From an uncultured Synergistia bacterium (GTDB taxonomy: Bacteria > Eremiobacterota > SpSt-956 > JAKJGF01), in NCBI GenBank assembly GCA_937888925.1, contig CALARM010000754.1, positions 1-18,968 on the forward strand: a stretch of 18,968 nucleotides of DNA, in the 5' to 3' direction. A program made the translations under genes and the position numbers. Shown piece after piece: positions 1-7,317 of this stretch; positions within the stretch are counted from its first letter, which is position 1; every line of letters starts with the position of its first letter. Below the pieces are notes generated by a model. That model searched no databases. It was given only the letters and a program-made list of their open reading frames with translations, and was not told where the DNA came from.

Positions 1-41
1 TAATGAAGCATTTTATAATCTATAATCAGGAGGATAAAATT

Positions 42-836
42 ATGAAATTAAACAGAACAATCATAGGTATGATTCATGTTGACCCTTTACCCGGTACACC
101 GAAATATGCCGGCAATTTTACGTCCATTATAAAAAAAGCAAAAGAAGAAGCATCAATTTACAGAGATGCAGGGGTAGATATGATTGCCATTGAAAATATG
201 CATGATGTGCCTTATTTAAAACAGCATGTTGGCCCGGAAATAGTATCAGCCATGTCTGTAACAGGTTACGAGGTAAAAAGCACATCACGCCTTCCCTGCG
301 GTATACAGATACTGGCAGGAGCAAATAAAGAAGCCCTGTCTGCAGCTCTTGCAGGGGGACTGGATTTTGTCAGAGTAGAAGGTTTTGTCTTTTCTCATAT
401 AGCAGATGAAGGTTTTATAGACGGATGTGCAGGGGAATTATTGCGCTACAGAAAACAGATAGGAGCGGAACGGATAAAAATTTTCACTGATATAAAGAAA
501 AAACACTCTTCTCATGCCATAACATCCGATGTAAATATAGGAGAAACTGCCCATGCCGCAGAATTTTTCCTGAGTGACGGAGTTATAGTAACGGGAACTG
601 CAACAGGTTCTCCTGCAGATCTGGAAGAACTCAGACAGGTTAAAGAAAGTGTAAAAATTCCTGTTCTCGTAGGCTCAGGTATAACTTCAGAGAATCTTCA
701 GTCCTATCTGGACATAGCAGACGGACTTATAGTAGGTTCCTATTTTAAATATGACGGACACTGGAGTAAAGGAGTGGATTTCGAAAAGGTTAAAGAATTT
801 ATGGATAAGGTCAATAAGATTCGTAACGGGTTATAA
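42..836 (+). CDS. BtpA/SgcQ family TIM-barrel protein
   Basis: A 264-residue protein of the BtpA/SgcQ family, named after a cyanobacterial photosystem I biogenesis factor and a putative sugar-metabolism protein. The family is predicted to have a TIM-barrel fold; its reaction is not settled. The N-terminal GMIHVDPLPGTP stretch (residues 9-20) matches the family opening. IENMHDVPY follows near residues 50-60, and the C-terminal VGSGIT and ADGLIVGSYFK stretches look like the phosphate-binding loops of such barrels. The frame is open from position 3, but the ATG at 42 is preferred because AGGAGG (29-34) lies just before it and family homology begins there. It converges with a PfkB-type sugar kinase; that pairing is compatible with sugar or nucleoside metabolism, which is inference. 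The family assignment is firm and the substrate is unknown. Confidence 0.9.
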   Translation: MKLNRTIIGMIHVDPLPGTPKYAGNFTSIIKKAKEEASIYRDAGVDMIAIENMHDVPYLKQHVGPEIVSAMSVTGYEVKSTSRLPCGIQILAGANKEALSAALAGGLDFVRVEGFVFSHIADEGFIDGCAGELLRYRKQIGAERIKIFTDIKKKHSSHAITSDVNIGETAHAAEFFLSDGVIVTGTATGSPADLEELRQVKESVKIPVLVGSGITSENLQSYLDIADGLIVGSYFKYDGHWSKGVDFEKVKEFMDKVNKIRNGL

Positions 837-838
837 TC

Positions 839-901
839 GTGACCCGTGACGGGTGATGCGTAACAGGCAGTTTCACTTTTCACTACTCACTACTCACGAC
901 T
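839..901. repeat. Phased heptamer dyad element between convergent genes
   Basis: Nine contiguous 7-bp units fill the gap between two converging genes. The first four begin GTGA or GTAA (839, 846, 853, 860), unit five (867) is a transition, and the last four begin CAC (874, 881, 888, 895). The core therefore switches strand while the 7-bp phase is kept, so the two halves can pair imperfectly into a hairpin. The right end touches the stop codon of the minus-strand kinase gene (904-906). A role in ending transcription from both sides is possible but not shown. Confidence 0.8.
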
Positions 902-903
902 CA

Positions 904-1818
904 TCAGAATTTCCATAAATCCTTTAATTCCCCTGCATAAGGTATTCCTTTCTGTCCTCCATAGTTACGGCATTTAAGGCCTGCCACCAGAGAGGCAAAT
1001 TTTAAATTTACAGGAACATCATATCCCAGGGTAAGGCCAAAAGCAAAGGTACCGTGAAATACATCTCCTGCACCTGTAGTATCTGTTACGTCTACCCTGT
1101 AAGCATTCTGACAGACAAAATCTCTGCCGTCCCAGGCAATAGAACCTCTGTCGCCCATAGTAGCAACTATCAGTTCCGAATGATACATGTTCCACATAGC
1201 CTTCAGAGCAGATTCCACGTCTTTCTCTCCTGTATATTCTAAAAGATACTGTGCCGGCACTATATGGTGGGTACCTTTCCGGAAAAGTTCATCATTACAG
1301 GGTTTATTCCTCTCAATATCTGTCACTACAGGTATAGCTGATTTTACTGCCAGAGAAGCGGCATAAACAGAAGCGCTGCCATGATAATTATCCATAAGGA
1401 TAGCTTTCGAAGACATGATTAAATCGGAAGGTATATCTTCCGGTTCCAGAGATCTTTTAGTTCCACCTGTAAAGAATATAGATCTTTCACCTGTATCTTC
1501 AATACAGGCACAGAAGGATAAAAGGGAGGTTTTACCTGGATCTTTAATAAGATAATTAATATCTATCCCTTCGTGAGAAAGTTTTTTTATTATCATGTCT
1601 CCGTAATAATCATCACCGCATATTTCAACAATTGCAGCATGTCCTCCCAGACGGCTTACCGCTGTGAGAGCAGTAGCAACCTGTCCTCCGGGATGTTCTT
1701 CAAAATTCTTCATTGGAGATTTATCTCCCGGAAAAGGATAATCTTTAACTGTGCCTATGAGATCCCATGCGGCACAGCCTATACCTGTAACATCAATTTT
1801 TTTGTTCATTATTTTCAT
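904..1818 (-). CDS. PfkB-family carbohydrate kinase (ribokinase-like)
   Basis: A 304-residue sugar or nucleoside kinase of the PfkB/ribokinase family. It is expected to phosphorylate a hydroxymethyl group of a sugar with ATP in the cytosol. The N-terminal GGQ (residues 44-46) and AVSRLGG form the substrate-side signature. DTTGAGD (246-252) is the second PfkB signature, forming the anion hole with D252 as catalytic base. Length is normal for the family. Two in-frame ATGs (1818 and 1809) are possible and neither has a strong ribosome binding site, so the start is uncertain by three codons. It lies 132 bases after the membrane protein gene on the same strand. The substrate cannot be read from the sequence; ribose, fructose derivatives and nucleosides are all handled by relatives. 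Confidence 0.93.
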   Translation of the reverse strand: MKIMNKKIDVTGIGCAAWDLIGTVKDYPFPGDKSPMKNFEEHPGGQVATALTAVSRLGGHAAIVEICGDDYYGDMIIKKLSHEGIDINYLIKDPGKTSLLSFCACIEDTGERSIFFTGGTKRSLEPEDIPSDLIMSSKAILMDNYHGSASVYAASLAVKSAIPVVTDIERNKPCNDELFRKGTHHIVPAQYLLEYTGEKDVESALKAMWNMYHSELIVATMGDRGSIAWDGRDFVCQNAYRVDVTDTTGAGDVFHGTFAFGLTLGYDVPVNLKFASLVAGLKCRNYGGQKGIPYAGELKDLWKF

Positions 1819-1855
1819 ATATAAACAATTACTCAGATGAGCATAAATAATACAC

Positions 1856-1869
1856 GTAACGCGTGACGG
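1856..1869. repeat. Two-unit heptamer remnant
   Basis: GTAACGC followed in phase by GTGACGG. This closely matches the middle of the longer element at 13818-13831 (GTAACGC then GTGACTG), so it looks like a degraded copy of the same repeat family. It lies about 40 bases upstream of the kinase start. Confidence 0.55.
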
Positions 1870-1950
1870 GAGGAATGATCTTATTGCATGCTTATGCTCG
1901 GGTCATTAAGACAAGAACATTCTGCATAGTTTCCTCTCCCCATTGGGAAT

Positions 1951-2466
1951 CTACACAACCATTGGGTTGTTCTCTTCAAATGCACGGAGTTTATTGTTTG
2001 CTTTTAAACCTGTGAAAAGACAGTACAGAGCCAGTACATGAAAACCTATAGCCAGTAAGTCAAAAGCAAGGAGATAAAGTAAACCGTCAAGGCCATATAA
2101 TATCATACCTGTAATAAAAGCCCAGTTATTTTTCCTTCTGGCAAGGAGACCAAAACCGGCAAAAACACAGGCCACAAAAAGATCAAAACCAAGGGCAATA
2201 AATTTTGCAATACCTCCGAATTGATTTGCAATGATATCTGCCAGTTGTGTTATACCGAGACCTACAACGAAACTCAGGTTACCGCCTGCCAGCATAATAA
2301 AAGTGTTGACTAAAGAAAGACCTGCAATCCAGAAAAACCAGTCAGCTCCGCTATGAAATTGTCTTTCCAGATTTGCTCTTTCCCCCATGAGTTTCTGTTT
2401 TGCAAGGAACTGCTCCTTATCAACCGGAGAGGTTTCCTCATTGTTAAATAATCTGTTCTCTTCCAT
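1951..2466 (-). CDS. Four-helix integral membrane protein, unknown function
   Basis: A 171-residue protein that I cannot place in a named family. A charged N-terminal tail of about 40 residues, probably cytoplasmic, is followed by four hydrophobic segments near residues 43-62, 86-108, 114-133 and 136-154, and a short polar C-terminus. LLARRKNN between helices two and three is a positively charged loop and suggests a cytoplasmic face. The ATG at 2466 follows an AGGAAGGA-like ribosome binding site. It lies 29 bases downstream of the zinc-ribbon membrane protein gene on the same strand, so the two are very likely co-transcribed and may act together in the membrane. No catalytic motif is visible. 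Confidence 0.8.
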   Translation of the reverse strand: MEENRLFNNEETSPVDKEQFLAKQKLMGERANLERQFHSGADWFFWIAGLSLVNTFIMLAGGNLSFVVGLGITQLADIIANQFGGIAKFIALGFDLFVACVFAGFGLLARRKNNWAFITGMILYGLDGLLYLLAFDLLAIGFHVLALYCLFTGLKANNKLRAFEENNPMVV

Positions 2467-2495
2467 ATAAAAAATTCCATCCTTCCTATAAAATT

Positions 2496-3254
2496 TTATT
2501 TTATTTCACCTGGTACATGACGATCTGTTATATCAAGATGTGTTTCCACTTCCTGCTCAATAAAAAGAACCTGTTCCGGTTGACTGAATCCGGTAAGCAA
2601 TGTAACCTTTCTATTATCTCCTTTTAAAATAGCATTTACACTGTATGTCCTTTTAATGCCATGTTTCCCCCTCCTGATATGTTCCTGGCAGTAAAGCTGT
2701 TCCAATTGAGCAGAATTTATCTTATAAGTGCCTATCCACGGTAGAGGTGCATGGGAAATAGATAATTCATAATCATTTACCTCTAGAAAGGTTTTATTAA
2801 GAAAACCTGCTACAGTAGAATAGGTAAGTACAACTCCCATTACAACATGAATAATAGGGGAAAGGCACATAATAACAGAGGAACCTGGATTTTTCAGGAA
2901 AGCAATTAATGCCATAGAATACCATAGGATAAGAAAACTGTCCCAGAAAATACAGAAAAAAGCCAGAAATATATAGGAATAATTATACCATTTCCTGGTA
3001 ATTCTGAGTTGTCTTCCCTGTTGTTCTATAGTTATGCCGGCAGGCATAGGAACGTTCATGTGTCTTTTATCATCTATTCTGGCAGGTTCACCTGACTGTT
3101 CATAATGCTCCTGCTCTGTAAAAACTCTTCCGCGAAAATTGGGATGTTCTCTGAAACTTACTACAGCACAGCAACTGCCACATCGTCCTATAGCTGTCTG
3201 AGGATCTACGTCATAATCAGGGATCTGTATACCACAGTTTTTACAGTAATACAT
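2496..3254 (-). CDS. Zinc-ribbon domain membrane protein, unknown function
   Basis: A 252-residue protein. The N-terminus holds a four-cysteine zinc ribbon, C4-x2-C7 and C25-x2-C28, with an extra C29. A linker of about 60 residues is followed by two membrane helices (about 92-118 and 125-151) and a C-terminal domain of about 100 residues containing FLEVNDYELSIS. The ATG at 3254 is chosen because GAGGAGGT sits about eight bases before it; an upstream in-frame TTG at 3272 would swallow that site. It is first in a two-gene unit with the four-helix membrane protein and is divergent from the TPR-CHAT gene. Zinc-ribbon plus membrane architectures are common in bacteria without a fixed role, so no function is proposed. 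Confidence 0.85.
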   Translation of the reverse strand: MYYCKNCGIQIPDYDVDPQTAIGRCGSCCAVVSFREHPNFRGRVFTEQEHYEQSGEPARIDDKRHMNVPMPAGITIEQQGRQLRITRKWYNYSYIFLAFFCIFWDSFLILWYSMALIAFLKNPGSSVIMCLSPIIHVVMGVVLTYSTVAGFLNKTFLEVNDYELSISHAPLPWIGTYKINSAQLEQLYCQEHIRRGKHGIKRTYSVNAILKGDNRKVTLLTGFSQPEQVLFIEQEVETHLDITDRHVPGEIK

Positions 3255-3428
3255 TCTACCGGACCTCCTCAAAATTCTGATGAACTATTATCACTACAAA
3301 ATGAGAAAAGATAAATATTAGGAAAAATTAAATTTTTAAAGAAATATAAAAAAAATGAGGGGATAAAAAAATTTAACAGGAATTATTATAATAAGTGTTT
3401 AAAAGAATTATACGTGTAATAATAAAAA

Positions 3429-3477
3429 GGGTGAAGGGTGAAGGGTGAAGGGTGAAGAGTGAAGAGTGAAGAGTGAA
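3429..3477. repeat. Seven-unit heptamer array upstream of the TPR-CHAT gene
   Basis: Seven perfect 7-bp units in a row: four GGGTGAA (3429-3456) followed by three GAGTGAA (3457-3477). The block ends 35 bases before the ATG of the TPR-CHAT gene. The clean split into two unit types suggests expansion by slippage of two variants. A change in copy number would alter leader length or promoter spacing; whether it affects expression is unknown. Confidence 0.9.
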
Positions 3478-3512
3478 GAGAATTAATACTCAGTAGAAAG
3501 AAGGTAATATAC

Positions 3513-6500
3513 ATGCCATACAATACATATAAATTTCTTCTTATAGTCGGTATAATAATATTTTCTGCACTGGCTTTTTTCTGTACCTGTAATAAAGAAA
3601 ATTTTTCCATAACTCCTGTATCAGCTTCTGCTGGCCTCTCAGATAATCAGGAAGACTTAATCACTTCTCTCGAGAATGCAAAAACAGATGAAGAAAGAAA
3701 GAAAATATTTGAAGATAACAGAACCATTATCAATTCTGATTTCATCATTTCTATACTGAAAAAGGCCGACGAACATTTTGACGTAACTTCAGTTGCAGAT
3801 AAGAGTAAAAAATTAATAGAAATTGCCGTTGAAGCTTCGGAATTTACCGGTGATAACATAAGCCTTGCCAAATCGCTCCTCCACAGGTCCACTTTTGACA
3901 TATTCGAGAAAAAAGGCCCGGAGAGTCCGAATCTGGAGAAAGCTCTGAAATTATTTATCCAGGAAGGTGATAAAAGAGGTGAAGCATGCTGTTATATAAG
4001 GGAAGCAGGTAAAATGCATTATATATCCGGCAAACCGGAGAAAGCCCTGGAACTTCTGGATAAATCTATCTCTATTCTTAAAGAAATAAATAATGAATTA
4101 CGTACCGGAGACTGCTATTTTTTAAAAGGAAAAATTTACAAAGATACAGGTGATAAGGATAAAGCTCTGGAGTATATGAAGAAGGCTATGACCATATACG
4201 AAAAAAAAGGGTACATATCGGGCATTTTGGAATGTTATCAGGATATGGTTTATACAAATCAATTCAACGGGTTTCTGGAAGAAGCAGAAAATTGTCTTGA
4301 CAGGAAAAGAAAATTTATAGAAGGAATAGAACCTGATAAAATAAAGGAACTTTCGGATGAAGACGATGGCTATAACTTCAGAGAAAGTACGCTCAAAAGT
4401 AAAGACGAATTAATGATAGACTATTATATGAGTCTTTCAACTATTTATTCTATGACGGGTAAATATGAGCAGGCTATAAAGAGCTACAAACAGACAATTG
4501 AGTCAGGCAGGAAAATGGATAAAAGAGGTTTTTCAGAAATGCTTGCCTACTGGCACATAGGCGGACTTTATTTATCTCTTGGTCAGAAAGATAGAGCATT
4601 AAAATATTATCTTGAAGCTATGAGTAAAAACAGTGAAAACATTCCTTCCTATCAGGTTGTTTCCAGCAATATAGTAATCGGAAGTTTTTATCTGAAAGAA
4701 ATGAAAGAGCCGGATGAAGCATTGAAATATTATGAAATTGCCATGAAAGAATCTGAAAAAATCGAAAATCCTCTCATGAGAGAACCCTTTAAAGGTATAT
4801 GTATAAGCAGTACAGGACAGGTCTATCTGGAGAAAGGCGAATATGATAAAGCTATAGAGAAAATAGATAGAGCCATTAAAATCTTTGAAGAAATTTATAA
4901 AGATTACGGCGGTATTGGCCAGTTCGATTATTATCTCGTCTCAAATTACGATTTACTCGGCGAGGTTTATAACAAAAAAGGAGATAAAAGCAGAGCACTT
5001 TTTTATATGAATAAAGCAATAGAATGTGCCGGGAAACATGCCACATTCGCAACAAAACCGTCTGCTTACAATTATCTTGGAAATTTCTATTATGAAACAG
5101 AAGAATATTCAAAAGCTCTGGAAACATATAAAGAAGCTCTGAAAGGAGCAGAAGAAATCCGCTCTCCTTCACTGCTCTGGGAGTACTATTTCTCTATCGG
5201 TAAGACTTATGAAAAACTCGGAAATCTGAAGGAAGCCTGTAATGCCTGTAATAATTCCATTAATATAATAGAAAATATGAGAAATGAATTTAAAGTTGAA
5301 GAATTAAAGAGAGATTTTATGCAGAATAAAATAAAGGTCTACGAGCATATGATAGATATTCTCATAAAAATGAAAAAAGAAGAAGAGGCTTTTGACTGCA
5401 ACGAAAGATGCAGATCAAGGGCTTTTCTGGATATACTTGCTAATCAAAAAGTAGATATCCGTCATGGAGTAAATCCTGAACTGGTACAAAAAGAAGAAGA
5501 ATTGACTAACAGAATTCAATTTCTCTCAAGTGATATAAGAAAGGAAAAAGTGAAACCGGTCAGTTCACAGAGAAGTGCTTTCATAGAAGAAAGAGACAGT
5601 ACATTGAAAAAACTGAAAATCGAATACACGCAACTTCTGGAAGAGATAAAGATGGAAAATCCTGAATATATGACTCTTATAACCATTAATCCCCTTACAC
5701 TTGAAGAGATAAAAACTCTTCTGGATAAAGATACTGTAATAGTCGAATATTTCATCGGAGAAAATAAAAGTTACTGCTGGATTACCGGTAATAATAGCTT
5801 TAACACTGTAATTATTAATCATAAGGAACAGGATATAGAAAATCTTGTAAAAAAATATCGTGAACTTGCATGTGATAATATGACTCCTGAAAAGCTGAAA
5901 AGCAGTGAATGGAAGGAAATTTCAGAGAAACTCTACAATATTCTCTTTAAAGACGGAGAAAAATATATGAAAAAAAGAATCCTTGTTTCTCCTCATAAAA
6001 TTCTTCATTATCTTCCATTTCAGGTAATGTCTGATGATAAAGGTATAATGCTTGTAGAAAAATACGATATATCCTATCTGCCATCGGCAAGCGTATTGAA
6101 ATACTGTCAGAAAAAAAATACCCTGAAAAAAGAAAAAGTTCTTGCCTTTAACCTGGGTAACTTTAAAGCAGAGGAACTTCCATCTATTCCCGGCACGGAA
6201 GTGGAAGTTAAAGCTATAAGTGAATATTTTCCTATAAAGGAAATCTATTCAGGAAAAGACATGTCTGCAGAAATGTTATATAAAAGAGGAGGAGAATGTG
6301 ATATACTTCACCTGGCGACTCATGGTATTCTGGATACAGGCTCTCCTATGTTCTCTTCACTTGTTTTTTCTGACAGAAGATTGAATGTATATGAAATATT
6401 TAATCTTAATCTTAAAGCCTATCTTGTAACTCTGAGTGCTTGTAAAACAGGATTTTCCGAAGATGCTAACGGAGACGAACTTGTCGGGCTATCCAGAGCT

Positions 6501-6707
6501 TTCATATATGCAGGAACTCCTACAATATGTTCAAGCCTGTGGGACGTATCTGACAGGGCCACTTCTGAACTGATGAAAAGCTTTTATTTTCATCTCAGAG
6601 ACAAAAATAAAACAGAAGCTTTACGACTGGCCCAGTTAGATATAATGAAAAAATACCATCACCCCTTTTTCTGGGCTCCCTTTGTTTTAACAGGTGACTG
6701 GAGATAG
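3513..6707 (+). CDS. Exported TPR-CHAT protein (caspase-like peptidase)
   Basis: A 1064-residue protein with an N-terminal hydrophobic signal or anchor (residues 8-23), many TPR helix pairs (about 130-640), a coiled-coil linker (about 653-715) and a C-terminal CHAT domain (about 725-1064). CHAT domains are caspase-like cysteine peptidases. The expected dyad is present: H937 in LATHG and C977 in SACKTG. ALA at 19-21 fits signal peptidase I. Cysteines 24 and 26 follow, but AFFC is not a standard lipobox. The TPR array should bind a partner or sense a signal, and CHAT may cleave a protein outside the cytoplasm; both are inference. AAGAAGG (3498-3504) is the ribosome binding site. A tandem heptamer array lies in the leader and a small secreted protein follows 86 bases downstream. 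Confidence 0.93.
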   Translation: MPYNTYKFLLIVGIIIFSALAFFCTCNKENFSITPVSASAGLSDNQEDLITSLENAKTDEERKKIFEDNRTIINSDFIISILKKADEHFDVTSVADKSKKLIEIAVEASEFTGDNISLAKSLLHRSTFDIFEKKGPESPNLEKALKLFIQEGDKRGEACCYIREAGKMHYISGKPEKALELLDKSISILKEINNELRTGDCYFLKGKIYKDTGDKDKALEYMKKAMTIYEKKGYISGILECYQDMVYTNQFNGFLEEAENCLDRKRKFIEGIEPDKIKELSDEDDGYNFRESTLKSKDELMIDYYMSLSTIYSMTGKYEQAIKSYKQTIESGRKMDKRGFSEMLAYWHIGGLYLSLGQKDRALKYYLEAMSKNSENIPSYQVVSSNIVIGSFYLKEMKEPDEALKYYEIAMKESEKIENPLMREPFKGICISSTGQVYLEKGEYDKAIEKIDRAIKIFEEIYKDYGGIGQFDYYLVSNYDLLGEVYNKKGDKSRALFYMNKAIECAGKHATFATKPSAYNYLGNFYYETEEYSKALETYKEALKGAEEIRSPSLLWEYYFSIGKTYEKLGNLKEACNACNNSINIIENMRNEFKVEELKRDFMQNKIKVYEHMIDILIKMKKEEEAFDCNERCRSRAFLDILANQKVDIRHGVNPELVQKEEELTNRIQFLSSDIRKEKVKPVSSQRSAFIEERDSTLKKLKIEYTQLLEEIKMENPEYMTLITINPLTLEEIKTLLDKDTVIVEYFIGENKSYCWITGNNSFNTVIINHKEQDIENLVKKYRELACDNMTPEKLKSSEWKEISEKLYNILFKDGEKYMKKRILVSPHKILHYLPFQVMSDDKGIMLVEKYDISYLPSASVLKYCQKKNTLKKEKVLAFNLGNFKAEELPSIPGTEVEVKAISEYFPIKEIYSGKDMSAEMLYKRGGECDILHLATHGILDTGSPMFSSLVFSDRRLNVYEIFNLNLKAYLVTLSACKTGFSEDANGDELVGLSRAFIYAGTPTICSSLWDVSDRATSELMKSFYFHLRDKNKTEALRLAQLDIMKKYHHPFFWAPFVLTGDWR

Positions 6708-6793
6708 GGTATAAAATTTTCTGATTATGAGAAGGAAAATCATTATTTACTGAAGAATAATCAAACAAATATTTATTAAAGGAGGAATAACAA

Positions 6794-7258
6794 ATGTCCC
6801 AAAAAACCATAGTAGCCATTTTCGTATTAATCATCAGTTCTTTTATCTTAACAGCTTCCATAGGATATTCTGCAGAGCCCTATCTCGGAACAGATCCTGT
6901 CATATCAGTTGTAGACAGTTATTTTCAGGCAGTAGGCGCAAAAGATTTCCATACAGCCTATTATCTCAGAACAGAATGCTGGAGAGATTGGACTTCCTTA
7001 AGAGCTTTTACCGACAGCTGGAATAATAATGTAACAACTAAATTAGTAGACAGAAGTGCCTACTGGAACGGTGAATGCAAAGCTGTAGTAAAAGTTAGAA
7101 TATATACAGAAGATAATCACTGTGGCTGGTGTCAGGGAACTGCACCGAGATATTATTCAGGCAAAGTTTATCTCGTATATGAAAAATGCAGAAGAGCCTG
7201 GAAAATAGATTCCATAGCAATTGATGAAGAGATAAACGGAATTAATTTCGGAAAATAA
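6794..7258 (+). CDS. Small secreted protein with CxxC motif, NTF2-like in outline
   Basis: A 154-residue protein with a clear signal peptide: a hydrophobic core at about residues 6-23 and likely cleavage after A27. The mature part starts with a helix of the type VISVVDSYFQAVGAKDFHTAYYL, continues with a WRDW segment and ends in alternating strands. That order resembles NTF2-like or DUF4878-like export proteins, but the match is by pattern only. Five cysteines remain in the mature chain, including C110-G-W-C113, a CxxC that could form a disulfide or bind metal. AAAGGAGG just before the ATG is an excellent ribosome binding site. It follows the TPR-CHAT gene on the same strand and ends at a strong terminator, so it may be the second gene of that transcription unit. 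Confidence 0.8.
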   Translation: MSQKTIVAIFVLIISSFILTASIGYSAEPYLGTDPVISVVDSYFQAVGAKDFHTAYYLRTECWRDWTSLRAFTDSWNNNVTTKLVDRSAYWNGECKAVVKVRIYTEDNHCGWCQGTAPRYYSGKVYLVYEKCRRAWKIDSIAIDEEINGINFGK

Positions 7259-7279
7259 TTTTTATAAAATAAGTGAAAT

Positions 7280-7317
7280 AAAAAGCTTAAGGAAAAACCT
7301 TAAGCTTTTTATTTTTT
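7280..7317. terminator. Bidirectional intrinsic terminator
   Basis: A 13-bp perfect stem (7280-7292 with 7298-7310) around an AAAAA loop. T-runs follow on the plus strand (7306-7317) and, by symmetry, on the minus strand. It sits between converging genes and overlaps the stop codon of the M20 gene, so it should end transcription from both sides. Confidence 0.92.

Noticed and set aside
1951..1970. Small hairpin ACAACC/GGTTGT at the end of the membrane protein gene as a terminator
   Set aside because: Only 6 bp, inside the coding sequence, and not followed by a T-run on the transcribed strand.
3513..3600. TPR-CHAT protein as a lipoprotein anchored at C24 or C26
   Set aside because: AFFC and CTC do not match the lipobox rule of a small residue before the cysteine. 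Cleavage after ALA or an uncleaved anchor is more likely.
3386..3610. 74-codon minus-strand frame across the heptamer array
   Set aside because: Its middle is simply the translated heptamer repeat (LHSSLFTLHPSPFTLH), so it has no independent coding evidence.
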